Part shown: piece by piece, positions 1 to 11,550 of the stretch
Position numbering within the stretch: position 1 is the first letter of the stretch
How the letters are laid out: every line of letters starts with the position of its first letter
Source of the DNA: Desmodesmus armatus
Lineage: Eukaryota; Chlorophyta; Chlorophyceae; Sphaeropleales; Scenedesmaceae
Assembly: GCA_007449985.2 (NCBI GenBank)
Contig: VIIQ02000169.1
Coordinates: 62,001-126,000 of the forward strand
DNA: 64,000 nucleotides
Direction: 5' to 3'
Notes under the pieces: model-generated
What the model saw: only the letters and a program-made list of their open reading frames with translations
Database searches by the model: none
What the model was told of the DNA's origin: nothing
Position numbers and translations under genes: made by a program

Positions 1-3000
1 GCAGGGGGTTTGCTTGCAGCGGCCTCAACAGCAGTGCAGGCGGATGGCTTCACTGGGCACCTGCTGTGCACACTGCTGATCGCAGCAGTGCAGCGTACAG
101 GTGCAGCAGCATTATCCATGAGCAGCTTGCAGCTCTTCAAAGCAGCGCTGCAGCTTCTGGCAGACAAGCAGCAGTGGGTGAAGGGAGCAGGTGTGAGCCT
201 TACTAGAGACAGCTCTGTCCCAGCAGACCTGCGCAAACAGCACCAGCAGAAGCAGCAGACAGGTGCTGTGGAAGGCCAGGTGTCAAAAGACCATGCTCGG
301 CTGCTGCAGAAGCTCCAGCAGCAGCTGCAGAGCTTCCCAGCACCAACAGACACACCAGCAGCGTTCAGGAAGGCATATGGTGCTGTCCTGTTGGATGGCA
401 GTGGCCATCTAAACCTGGCAGCAGGTGTCAGCAGTACACAGCTGCAGCTGGCACAAGCAGCAGCGCAGCAGTCCCTGTCTGTTCTCAACCGACAGAGTCT
501 CGATCCAGATGCCGTGTATGCTGCGGTGTTCAAACCTGGGCAGGGCCTGGCCAAGGTGTTCCATTACACCTGGACTGTGGAGCTGCCAGACAGCTCAGGC
601 AGCAGCAGTACAAGCAGGACGCAGCAGCAGCAGCCAGGGGACCAGCACACTATGCGGTAAGTTGAGATTGTCCCGCCCTGTTTGCTGAGGGCTGGGGTTG
701 CTTAGGGGCCACTTGCTGCACCAACCTGAGTGTAGACAGTGTCCTGAGGGGGGCTTGGTTAATTTTGAGGCAGCAGACAAACTAGATCACATATGTTGAT
801 GATGGTATTTCTGCAGCAAGCCGAGCAAGCCTTGCAATACAAACCCTCTGCTGTATCGACTGTCTCCTCACCGCTGCTGTTATTGGCGGGCACGTGCTGC
901 TTTTTGATTTCAAATTCAATTTTGCAGGCTGGCAGAAGCTGAGGTGGAGGGTTTAGTACGTGCAGCACTAGGTTCACGTGCCAGGCTTGTCAAAGCAGTA
1001 AGGAGGGCGCCTCTGATCCTCACCCCTTCTGCAGCTGCATCAGGGCAACAGCAGCCGCAGCCTGAGGGGTCCCAACAGCAGCAGCAACAACGCAAGAAGG
1101 CAAAGCACAGCCACAAGCAGCTGGGTGCGTCGCCGTCACCCTTGGCAGCAGCAGCAGCAGCTGCTGGCGGAGGGGTGTGTGTGCCGCGCCGCATCGTGGT
1201 TGGTGCTGTGGTTGACCCTGTTGCTGTGCTGAGGCTGGTGGATGTGGGTCCTGCAGCAGATGATGCAGCAGCAGCTGGCAAGTTCAGGAAGCTTTGGGGA
1301 GACAAGTCTGAGCTCAGGAGGTGAGGCATGGAGGGGAGCAGCAGATGGGTCTATCATATCCACTAGGTCGACAGCTCCTGATCTGGATAAGGGGAAACTT
1401 TTGGGGGCAACTTTCTTGGATGGCTGGATAATTCCCCTGCCGGTCTAGTGATCATGATGTTTACTGATGAGCTCTGTCACTCTCATGGCACTGCTATGTT
1501 ACGGTACAGTTACAGTAATTGGCTCAGCAAAAGCGGAGCAACCCACAAGGGGGCCAGAGGCTCACTCTCACTCTCTCTGACCCTCACTCTCTTTGTGACC
1601 CTCACTCACTCTTGGGTTTTGCGTGCTGCCCTGCTGGTGAACCCTTCGACCCTGTACCCTCCAGGTTCCAAGACGGCAAGATCTGCGAGGCGGTTGTGTG
1701 GGAGGGAGTTCCCACCGGGCTGCGCCACCAGATCGCAGATCTTGCTGCTGTCCACATCCTGCAGCGCCATCTGCCAGCAGGTACTGTTATAACGTCATGT
1801 GCGACAGCGCTTGACCCGCTGCTCTACGCTGCCAGCAACGGTAGCGATGCTGATGCCGAGGACAACATGCAGTGGGCAGAAGCAGCAGCAGCAGCAGCAG
1901 CGGCAGCGGCGGCTCCCGCAGCCGCCGGTGGCAGCAGTAGCTCTGGCAGCAGCAGTATCAGCATTGGCGGCAGCAGTGGCAGCGCAGCAGCGGAGGAAAC
2001 GGCAGCAAGCCGTGCAGCAGATGCTGCACTTGACTCACTCACAAAGCAGCTCAGGGCATTGAGTGACCTCGCCCTGAAGGTCATTGGGGTCCAACCGCTG
2101 TCAAGTGTGACCAGGCACACTTGCTGCTTCTACCCTGAGGCTCACCCCCTGGCTGAGGGTTCAGGGGCTAGGGCTTATACCCTGGGGGCCAAGGTGCCGA
2201 GGGTTTTGGAGGCCATTGATGTGATGGTGCAGCTGGAGAGCACAGGTGGGTGACCGGTGGTTGCTGTGGAATAGGAGTGTGTTAGAATCCTCTCTGGGCG
2301 GATGGAGACGGCAGCAGCAAACCTTTGCTTGCGGTGGGAAGCCTGTTTCACGAGACATCGCCTGTAGTGCTGCAAGCAAGTCACCTGGAAAACTACACCA
2401 TGGGACCATGTCACGCCTGGATGCCATGCTGTCCTGCAGGCAAGATGCCGCTCCATCCTCAGGCGTTCGCTAAAACCAAGGCAGCCCTCCAATTCATGAA
2501 TATGCTGCAGGTGCTGCATGCAAATTCACCTGCAAACACTCACGCCTGCATGCAATCCTGTTTTCCCCCGAATTTACTGCTGTCCTGCAGGCAAGATGCC
2601 GCTTCATCCTGAGGCTTTTGCTAAGACCAAGGCAGCCCTTGGGGTCCAGCTGGCCTCAACCCTGTCTGCAGCATCTGGAGCTCATGTGACGGCCACAGAG
2701 GAGGCTTTGGAGGTTTTGTGGCAGGGCTTTGCCTTCAAACTCATCCTGTACCTTGACAGGTAACAGCCGTTTTTTTGGCGGGAAATGTGCGGCAACTGTA
2801 GAAGCAGTAGACTGCATGCATAGAAGCAACATTGGGCTGCATCAGCGTGGGACGAGTTTGGAGCAAATGCAGGTTTATGTGTGTAGACACAGGGCCTCAT
2901 AATCTGTATTGTGCTGGTTGCACAGCGTGATTATATCTGGAAACAGTGCTGCTTTCAACGTGTTGTCGCATGCTGAGGATGTTCACATGCTGCTGTTGTG

Positions 3001-6000
3001 CTGTCACGTGTGCTGCGTCGTAGGGAGAGCACCGTCATCAATGTACCAGCCTCAAACGGCAGCAGCGGCAGTGGCAGCAGTGGGCAGCAGCCGCTGCCGG
3101 TGCTGCTGTCTCAGCACCATGGCCTGGTGTCTGCACTGGTTGGAGCGCATGCAGCGTATGCGCCAACTGTGCGGCTGGCCAAACGGTGGCTGGGGGCGCA
3201 GCTGCTGCTGGGTGGGCAGGTGGGTAGCACGACAACTCTCTTCCTTGCATCATTGGGTTATGGCAGACACCAGGTGCTGTGTTTGAAGTATCTGCTTGGC
3301 TTGCCTGGTTGGTCATGGCTTTTTGGAACTGTGTTGGTCGTTGCTGTGTGTGGCGCACAATCTGTGACGGCATGACAACGTCAAGAGAGACAGCTCAACA
3401 AGCAACGTTGGTGCAGCCTTGCGAGTGTCTGCTTTCAGCGTCTGCTTGGCCCAGCCCACTCACTTGGTTTGTCAAACCTTCAGCAATGTTTGTAATGTGC
3501 GTCGTTGCTGCGGCAACCACTCTCTATCTGCTGCTGTCCTGCAGGTTTGTGAGGAGGCAGTTGAGCTGCTGGTGGGTGCTGTGTTCCAAGGGCCCAGCAC
3601 GGCGCCACCCCCAGCCTCACGCATCACAGGTTAGTGCACATTACAACACAGCTGTCAATCCCAGCATAACATTAGCTTCAGCGTGGGATCGGTGTCCAGT
3701 TTCATTGGCATTCACCTCCCTGAAGGCGGTTGAAGGCAGAACACCAGGATCAAAGGTTACCGCAGGCATCTCAAAAGCAAGTGCTTCATGTGTGCCCTTC
3801 AGTGCTCCTGAGGCTTGTTTGCAGGATGGCACTGTTGGCTTGCACGTACCAAAGGGCTGCTCATCATGACCGTCATTGGCCGTGTGTCACATGTGTTTGG
3901 GCTGCCTATGGTGTGTCTGAAAAAAATGTTGAACCCTGCAACAGTAACAGTGTTGCTGGTACTGCTGCAGGCCTCCTGGGCTTCCTGCACCTGCTGGCAA
4001 GCCACCCCTGGCAAGCAGCACCTCTGCTGGTGGACCCCTCCGGGGAGGTGACGCAGGAGCAGAAGCAGGCGCTGCAGGTACAGTCCCATGTTTCCATGTC
4101 CCAGGGAAAGGCAGCATCACTTGCTGGTTCACTGGTTGTACCTCTCTGCTCAAGAAAAACTTCAAAATGTACGCAGACACGCCACATGCAGCACTCCGCT
4201 CGAATGCAACTTATCATGTGTCTTGTCCCCTCCTGCTGCTCACAGGCAGAGTATGAGTCAAGGCGGCAAGCTAACGCAGCCCCTGCCATGTTCATTGCCA
4301 CACCATACGACCTGCAGACAAGCAGATGGTGAGCACGCCTTTGGGAACTGCTGCCGTAGCAATGACTGCCACAGTTTGCACACTGTTGAGCGCAAACGCT
4401 GCCGCTGTAGTTGGGCACTGAGAAGGCAGTGACACCAAGTGGTGGCTTCTCCCACTAGGGTCCTGGCACAGCCAAGTTGTGAGTGTTTGGGAATTGGCGT
4501 CAGCACTCTTTATCCGCAAGGCGGCCAGCCTTCCAGAACCCGCATGCGGTGCTGCAGCTTTGTGCGTCCGCGACCGGTATTGTTCCTAGTGCATGTCTGT
4601 AAGCTCAACGTCTAGAGTGTGTGTGACTCATCGCCCCTGCAGGACGTCCCAGCACCCCAGCTCACTGGTGGCATCACACCTCGTGTCGCTAGCCCATGCA
4701 GCCTGGCACACCCTCTCCCAGCTGCTGCTGCTCGGCGCCGACGCACCCATCGCACAGCAGCAGCTTGCACTGCTGCAGCAGGACCAGCAGCAGCAGCAGG
4801 CAGAGCCCACCGCCGCTCAGAAGAAGCGAGGCAAGCAGCTGCAGGACACAGGGCTACATGAAGCTCCTCAGGGGCTGCACCACATGGAGGGCTGTGCCCT
4901 TGGCAGGGCTTGGCGTGTGCTGTGTGTCCCTGTGCTGACCGGGTTTGATGCTCTGATACTGCTAAGGAAGGAGGCCCTGCCGTTTGCAGACAGGTATGCA
5001 TGGTGCTCACGGCCAGGTGGCATGCTCAGCTGGCTGGCCTGCAGGAAGCCTGCCTGCATGTATCGTTTGTGCTGAGCTGACTCAACCAAAGGGATGCATG
5101 CATCCGGTTCGGATGTGGTCAGTCCCTTGAATTCCACTATTGCCGGTATTTGCAAGCATTACTGCACCGCTGCCATGCCATGGTCTGCTTTTTTGAATAA
5201 TTCAGCGCAGCAGCAAGGAACAACCAGCCACTACCAGACTTATGCCTTGCCCTGCATGAGTTGCTCCTGTATGCTGTATTTCGCTCAGCACTCGTGCTCA
5301 AAATACATCGTCGCTGGGTGGGTCTGTTGCATCACCGCAGGTCTGATCCCTTCGCTGTGCAGCAGCTGCAGCTGTTGGTAGCGCAGCAGCACAGGCAGCA
5401 GCGGCGGCTGGCGGCTGGCCAGAAACACCAGCAGCATGGTGTGCTGCAGCAGCTGCTGGGAGATCATGGCGGTGGCAGTGTGAAGTGCGCTGCGCCCAAG
5501 AATGCAAGGGCAATCCTCAGGAGCATACCTGAGCAGGTGTGGCAAAGAGTGACGGCAGTATCGGTCATGTGTTTGCAGCATGATATGACTCAGAGCTCCT
5601 GGCACAGCGGAGACCAGTCCTGATGGTGTGCTTTCGTACCTGCTGCTTTTGCCCATAGCACCGTTGCTTGTGACTGCGTACGTGCGGGTGGGCAAACTTT
5701 GCGTCCGTGCTGAGCAGGGACATGCATTACACATGCCTATGATCATTCACGAGCAGGCGCCACTCATTTACCTTGCTCTACTCAGGTTAGTGCTGAGTCA
5801 GCACCTTGTGTCTGCACTCTGCTTGCTTCACCTGCAGGTGCTGCTGTCCAAGCCAGCAAACAAGCTGCGGTCCGAGCTGCTGGTAGGGTTTGACCCGGTC
5901 AACCTTTACCTGTCACTGCTCTCACAGCGGTACGGGCATCTGGCGCAGTTCTGTGCTGACAGCAGCAGCGGCTTCCCAGCCATAGGTATCAAGTGGCAGC

Positions 6001-6224
6001 CTGCAGCTTTCCTGCCAGGTCCTTTGAGGCCCAACCTGGCACATGCACATATGGAGGAGTGTGTGACTGCAGCAGCAGCCGTTGCTCCCGCAGGCGGGAA
6101 GAGTGCTGGGAAGGGCGGGAAGGGCAGCAACAGTAAGGGCTTGGTGGTGCCAAACTTGCCTCAGCTGTTGAGTGAAGCAGCTGAGATGGGGCTTGGGCTT
6201 GTGGAGGAGGTGCTGCTGCTGTGA
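1..6224 (+). CDS. NOL6: Nucleolar protein 6 / Nrap (UTP22 homologue), 3' part, 12 exons
   Basis: Nrap/NOL6 is a nucleolar component of the small-subunit processome (UTP22 in yeast) needed for 18S pre-rRNA processing. Exons: <1-656, 928-1320, 1665-2245, 2591-2759, 3024-3219, 3545-3629, 3971-4077, 4246-4328, about 4459-4482, 4643-4993, 5341-5536, 5838-6224 (TGA). Exon phases close throughout; only the tiny ninth exon has an uncertain donor. Family blocks seen in order: HLNLAAGVSS, RFQDGKICEAVVWEG, KVIGVQPLSSVTRH, FAKTKAALG, YAPTVRLAKRWLGAQ, LLVDPSGEV, NAAPAMFIATPYD, FDALILLRKEALPF, and the C-terminal ELLVGFDPVNLYLSLL with IGIKWQPAAF. The N terminus lies left of the window; about 1,075 codons are visible, against roughly 1,150 for the whole human protein, because poly-Ala, Ser and Gln tracts (for example 1880-1910 and 4780-4800) lengthen loops. 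A partial extra copy of the fourth exon sits in the preceding intron. Looks functional. Confidence 0.93.
2427..2650 (+). repeat. Partial duplication of NOL6 exon 4 with its splice acceptor
   Basis: The sequence from the acceptor (GTCCTGCAG) into the coding start GKMPLHP-AFAKTKAAL occurs twice, at 2427-2490 and 2578-2641, about 151 bp apart. Only the right copy continues into the conserved exon and a donor at 2760. The left copy runs into non-homologous sequence after about 50 coding bases, so it is a decoy acceptor or skipped pseudo-exon. Third positions differ between the copies, so the duplication is not very recent. Confidence 0.8.
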
Positions 6225-6330
6225 CAGCATGCTGTGCTGTTTGTTTGTGAGATCATTCTACAGCAGGGATGCATGCGCAAGGGAGACTATTGGCAGGGAT
6301 GGGCCTGCTTTGCGGGTAAAGTGCAGGCAG

Positions 6331-6335
6331 TGTAA
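6331..6335 (+). terminator. TGTAA polyadenylation signal for NOL6
   Basis: TGTAA, the usual poly(A) signal of chlorophycean algae, lies about 107 bases after the NOL6 stop codon. This implies a short 3' UTR. Confidence 0.55.
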
Positions 6336-6953
6336 CAACGCCCAAGGTCGCAAGTCCGAAGGGGTTGCATCATCCAAGGTATCGGGGTTAAGCAAACTGC
6401 CGCTGCAGACTGTTGGTTTGTTGCTGACAGGCCATTTGTAGAGGCGCTGGCTGGGAGCGGTCAGCAGGCAAGCGGCCTTGTGGTGGGGAGGGGGGGGGGG
6501 ATTTGGAGGCGTATCTGGGGCGATTTGAGGCGTATCTGGGGCCTGCAAGCGGGAGGGAGGTTGCTGAGGAGGGGGTGAAGTGCTTGCTGAATTGGCTCGT
6601 GGACTGTAGCTGCTGTCGACTGACTCAGACCTGTCACAGACCCAGGGCCTGGTTCAACCTGTGGCAGGCTGTCCTGATCACTTGTGGTGGGGCCCCAGCT
6701 GGACGCAGTCAGGCTGAGTTTGGGCTGTCTTGGTAAGGTTGGCCCTCCCTAGTATTGTAGCAGAGTTAACAGCAGGCCGCTTGGGAGGTGCATCAGCTGC
6801 TGCAGGCTGCAGCAGTGCCCCATGGGGCTGGCCAGCACGTTCAGACCACCCTTTTCACATGGACAAGGGGGCTTTTGGGACGTAGGACGTAACAAACTTC
6901 GGAAATAGTCAAGGAATTTACACGAGCGAAAGAAAAACGAATTGGCAATTCCA
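6336..6953. other. Intergenic region NOL6 to membrane/Rossmann gene
   Basis: I see no gene. It holds a G run (about 6490-6500) directly followed by an imperfect tandem pair of about 22 bp (6500-6542), then sequence that becomes AT-richer toward the next gene (from about 6880), consistent with a promoter. Confidence 0.5.
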
Positions 6954-6999
6954 TGACAATTGTCACTTGCAAGTGAGTTAGATCACTCAACTGACGTCA
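6954..6999. promoter_or_regulatory. Palindrome cluster upstream of the 7029 start codon
   Basis: Three dyad sequences lie within 46 bp: TGACAATTGTCA (6954-6965), overlapping CACTTGCAAGTG (6964-6975), and TGACGTCA (6992-6999). The last is the classic CRE/bZIP core. The first ATG of the downstream gene follows 30 bp later, so these are probable factor sites or lie in a very short 5' UTR. Function is inferred from symmetry only. Confidence 0.45.
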
Positions 7000-7028
7000 T
7001 CCTGTGATCCGCCAAGGAGGCCAACGAC

Positions 7029-10000
7029 ATGTGCAAAGTTTTTTACAATGGTGCAGCTGCAAGTCCTGATAGCCAGATAGTGGCCTGCTGTTTGATAGCT
7101 TTTCGAACTCGGTGGTTGGAGCCCTCTGGGGGATCTTGCTGTGTGCAGCTCGCCAGGATGGCCCCTCTAGCTGGAGGTGTGGGCCGTTTGTCCATCCTGC
7201 GGTATCTCTGGCAGTGGGCGCTGCTGCTATGCTGCGTATTGCCGCTACTGCTGGTGGTGGTGATCGTCTCGCTGCCGGTGGCCATGCTAGTTTGGGCGAC
7301 TGGAGTGGACATCATCGGCAGGAGAATGGCCGCCAAGCGTGATCCCGTGCTTGCCAGGGCGATGCAGGTCGAGGCCAATGAACATCAGAGCCCACTGCGG
7401 TTCAGGCTTGCTGCCCTGCGCCTTGTCTACATCACCTTCTTGGTCTTAGGTTGTCATAAGGTACGTGCCCGGTCACAACGTCCAGATGAAAGTGTTCGAC
7501 CCCTTTGGTGTCTTTCTGCTCACCCCCTCTTTTCGATCTGGATCTGGTCGTCTTGTGGATCCACATATTGCAGGTCCTGCGTCTGTTTGTCCTCTTGGGC
7601 CGGCCCAAGGTCGTGTTTGGGATCTACCTTGCCAACTATCACCAGAAGAGGAAGTACATTTGTGTCGGCACCAGTGAGCTGGTGTGCCGTGCTGGCCTGG
7701 TGAAAGGATACATGTAAGTGGCCTCACGCAGCACTTCACCTTTTCAAAGTCAGATCAGCTCCTGTTGTTTGTCAACAGACTGCAGCTGATTGCGCAGCAA
7801 GTTGGGCCACAACTCGTAACATGTGCAGTCCGTCGTGTGACGTCACAGTCCTTTGTTCCGCCGCTGCTGCTGCTTGTGCTGCATAGGCTGCCTGAGACAC
7901 CCTGGAGCTTCATGCTGGGTGTGATCCATGTGGATGCAGCTGTGGGCTTTGCCGTGTGGTGCGGCGTGTCCCCCTGCATGAGCCATGTCACCACCAGCCA
8001 CCTGCAGCAGCTGCCTGCAGCTATGGCCGAGGACTTCCCACATGCAGAGGCCATCGCACTGGCTGGGCCTGCCAGGGATGATGAAGGCTGCAGGTGTGTG
8101 TTGAACATTTAAAGTACATACGAGTCATGCAAGCAATTCTAGCAGGCATTCCCATGTGTGTGTGGGTGGGTGGGGGGGGGGGGGAGGGGGCTGCTGCTGG
8201 TTGAAAGCAGAGATGCTCATTCCATGTTTTGCGCACTTGCGCAGTAAGATGCATGCATGTGCGTACTGGGCATCCTGGCCAACGTACATGACTTTTACCA
8301 CAACATGCTGCAGCAGTCGACAGGCCAAACATCGCAGGCCCTGGACAGTGCCCATATCAAAGACTCCCCCTGCCCACCCTGGTAAGACCCAAACAAGAAG
8401 TCAGTCTGTTTTGTTGTCACAGCCAACCGCAAGCCACCTACCTCCACAACACATCATGACGTCGTATACTGGTGGTGTGCTGCTTCTGTTCTTGCATCCT
8501 CATTTGTGTTGCTGCCGCCAGGTGTGCCGATCAAGGCCCCCATAGTCGATGGTCTGGCGGGCACCCTGTACGCCATGGAGGCATGTGTCCGTGCACTCGC
8601 GGACCAGCTTCCCCCAGAGCGCAAGGCACACCCCACAGTGGCCATCTTAGGCGGTGGAGGCTACATAGGTGCCCGTCTGGTGGCCGTGCTGGGCCCCAAG
8701 CACGCAGCAGCAACCAAGGCCACACTGCGCGATCAGGATCACGTGCTGGGGCACGAGAAAGACCACTCTGAGCGCGATCAGGACCGTGTGGATGCCATCT
8801 GTGCTATCCGAACCCCTTCCAAGTCCGCGTACAGACAGATCATCGCACTCGACACCCGCTTTGCCGGCAACCGCCGTAGCGAGGGTGCTGTGCTGTACAC
8901 AGCCGAGCCAAGTGACCTGCAGGCCGCAGATGTTGTGCTGGTGATCACCCGCAATGGTGACGATGTGGCAGAGTACATCCAGCACGCAGTGCCTGGCCAG
9001 GTGCGTTTGATGTTGTGCTGCTTGCTGTGTGCTGCCATGTTCAAGGGGCTCATGTAACAGTAACAGCAACCGGTTGCATGTCCTCAGCTTATCAAAGCAA
9101 CAAATGCCACCATGATTAGCTTTACACGCAACCAACAACTGGTGTGTGCCTCCGTGGACCTCTGTAAAACCAAGCTGCTTGTGCTGGCAGTGTGGCCACT
9201 GAGAGTTGCGCCATGGGACCATGCATTGCAGTCACTGCCTATCCCAGTTGTGCTGGGCTGTCCTGCTGCTCCACTACACTTGCACTCCACTGGGCCGCTC
9301 TCACTTCCTGCCGCTGCTGTGTGCAGGTGTGGGGAGACGACACACCCCGAGATGTCAGGTGCTGTCCTGCAGAAGCTGCGTGCACGGGGTGTCAGCGTGC
9401 ACAAGGCCATGGCTACCCGCCACCCTGCCTCAGCCATCCTGCCCCCTATGGACGGTTGGCCCATGGCTGCAGTCCCTGGCTGCCTGATCATGGCCCTGGT
9501 CAGTGCTGCCACTGGAATGGACTGGAATGGAGCAGCAGGTGTGCCTAGACCCTAAACCCTGCTGGCTGTGTGTGCTGGCTGTGTGTTGAACATCAAGAAT
9601 ACATGCCGGTTCACATGCAAGCAATTCTGGGAAGCACACCAAAAAAAGCGTGTGCTGGCTGTGTGTGCAGGGCAAAGCTGGAGGGCGGCAAGATTCCAGA
9701 GGACGACCCATACCACAAGTTTGCTGCTGCAACAAAGGCCCTGGGCTTCCGCGGCCTGCTGGGCAACCACAGGTAGGGCGCAGCTGGCAAAGCAGGTTTG
9801 GGTTTGATGGTTTAGGGCTTGGGGTTTTTTGGGGGGGGGGGGAACGGGACGGTCACACTGCGATTCGTATGATTCTGTATGATTCTGTACATTGGTACAG
9901 AATCACACGGTGAGCGTGTGAGGGAGAGGTGCAGGTGCAGTAGGCAGAGGCGGGAGGGTGCCATGGGTGTGCTCCACCTGTGCTCGCCACATGTACAGTC

Positions 10001-10220
10001 GGCATGCAAGGCCCATGGGAGGAATCCTATGGCGTTACAATACAAAGGCCTGGGGGGTGTATCCAAATCTTGTTTCTTCTTCGTATCTACAGTCACGCGT
10101 ACTGGCACTGAAGGCGCGGCGCCTGTTTGTCTGTTTTATGAACCTTAAATGTGCTGCTGCTGTTGCTGCCACCCTTTGTGCAGGCGCTCCCGGATGGACA
10201 GGGATGCCACCAAGGTGTAA
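7029..10220 (+). CDS. Unrecognised membrane protein with Rossmann-like nucleotide-binding domain
   Basis: I do not recognise a named family. Exons with matching phases: 7029-7460, 7574-7713, 7887-8093, 8245-8381, 8522-9000, 9088-9143, 9327-about 9540, about 9671-9772, 10184-10220 (TAA). The only unresolved join is between the seventh and eighth exons. The N-terminal exon has a strong hydrophobic stretch (WALLLCCVLPLLLVVVIVSL), a probable membrane anchor. Exon 2 carries a basic block (LANYHQKRKYIC). Exon 5 has a glycine-rich beta-alpha-beta motif (VAILGGGGYIGARLVAVLG) and a later strand AADVVLVITRNGDD, as in NAD(P)-binding folds. Exon 7 continues THPEMSGAVLQKLRARG. Total about 600 residues. 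Start ATG 7029 follows the palindrome cluster; the in-frame ATG at 7158, just before the hydrophobic segment, is an alternative. Possibly a membrane-tethered dehydrogenase-like protein; the substrate is unknown. Confidence 0.68.
8163..8190 (+). repeat. Poly-G tract in intron
   Basis: A nearly uninterrupted G run with T and A breaks in the intron between 8093 and 8245, on the sense strand. Similar G/C homopolymers occur in introns and intergenic sequence at about 9830, 12352, 34980, 40598, 40661, 58674 and 59911. Confidence 0.8.
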
Positions 10221-10242
10221 TCTGGAGTGGACCGCTGGCTTG

Positions 10243-11550
10243 CGGGTGATCTCGATCGCCCCCAAACCCTACCTGAGAGGCTGGGGTGCGATAGGCCCTT
10301 CAGGGCACCCTCATGAGCCCTTGCTCGCCGGCTACTGCTGAGGTTTGGGGTCCCCTTCCACAGTTATTGTACCGTTACTCTAGATGGCAAGCATTCAGAG
10401 TCAGCCTGCACTTCTGGTGCATCTGTTGTGTGTTAGGGTTTGGAATCGTGATCAACCCTGGACCTTTGGCAGTCCCTAAGCATGTGCTAACAGCCTGCAT
10501 AGTACGCATGTGCAGGGCACATGTGTGTGATGTGTTGAGTTGTTGACGTTGTGCACTTGTGTTGGACACCTTTGTAGCTTTCACCCCACAGTACCTGCGG
10601 CGGTGTGGACCCCACAGTACCTGCGGCGGTGTGGACCCCACAGTACCTGCGGCGGTGTGGACCCCACAGTACCTGCGGCGGTGTGGACCCCACAGTACCT
10701 GCGGCGGTGTGGACCCCACAGTACCTGCGGTAGCTTGGACAACACTCCCATGAGGATCTGAGCACTGAGCAGGCTCTGAACCATTGCTGCTGGTGACTTA
10801 CCGATGATGGCACATTTTGGTGCTTGACTCATTGTTACTGCTACATGGTTCAGGCTGACAATGAACACCCCGTAGGGAGCCAACAAGGCTCATGGGGCAT
10901 CAGCATCATAGAACGCGTGTTACAGTTGAGGATGGCATGTTGATGCTTGGGCTGACTGTCATGAGATTGTTTTTTTGCGTTGTGTTTTACATTTCGCTGT
11001 ACTGCTGTTTCACTGTTTGCATCACCAGCAGAACAGGTCATGAAGGCCCAATGCTGCTGTATGATCCTTCCTTGAACAGCATTGTTACGGGGTCAGCTGC
11101 CCGCCTTGGTTTTTTGCTTGTGCGCCTGCATGTGTGTGGCCAAAGGTGGTGGAACAGTCCCTTCTGTGAATCCTTCAGAGCTTCAATGAATCATGGACTG
11201 GTCATGCAGGTGTGAACTGGCGCCCTGCTTGTTGTTTTGTTGCTGTTTTTGAGGGAGCCACCGCCGGCGGTGCAGGAGCACGTGGTGGTTGTGAACAGCC
11301 TGCAGAGGTCATGGGGTTAGGGGCATGTGTCGCACAACATATTCTGGCTCTCATGTGTTTGTGGCTGCTTGGATGCACTTTACAACACGCCCATGTGGCA
11401 TTTTTGAGTGAGATGAAGACCCCTACCTTTACCAAAACAGCAACCATCTCTTGTTACTTGGTGGTGATTTCGATCGCCCTCACACCTGACCTGAGAGACT
11501 GGGGTGCGTGAGCAGGCCCTCTGGGCACCCTCAAGAGCTCTTGGCTCGCT
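10243..11550 (+). repeat. Diverged direct repeat pair (10243-10330 and 11461-11550)
   Basis: Two roughly 90-bp segments share the order GTGAT-TCGATCGCCC, CCTGAGAG-CTGGGGTGCG, GGGCACCCTCA-GAGC and a GCTCGC-GGCT end, with scattered substitutions and small indels. They lie about 1.2 kb apart in the same orientation. No coding potential is evident. Confidence 0.65.
10585..10740 (+). repeat. 26-bp minisatellite, six copies
   Basis: Six head-to-tail copies of a 26-bp unit (core CAGTACCTGCGGCGGTG), starting at 10585, 10611, 10637, 10663, 10689 and 10715. The first five are identical by eye; the last diverges in its second half. It lies about 365 bp after the stop of the upstream gene. The period is not a multiple of three, and the open frames through it are by-products. 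Confidence 0.95.

Noticed and set aside
1448..1520. Hammerhead ribozyme core (CTGATGAG)
   Set aside because: No matching GAAA segment and stems at the required spacing.
5285..5746. Minus-strand open frame with an ankyrin-like look (GRSALHTA)
   Set aside because: It is the antisense of NOL6 exon 5341-5536, which joins its neighbours in phase and fits the family; the ankyrin resemblance is one short motif.
9545..9565. Telomere (CCCTAAA) sequence
   Set aside because: Only a single unit and a bit; the dimer at 19395 is also too short to mean a chromosome end.
10535..10813. Repeat-protein ORFs across the 26-bp minisatellite
   Set aside because: The unit is not a multiple of three, so frames cycle; no start context or splice support.
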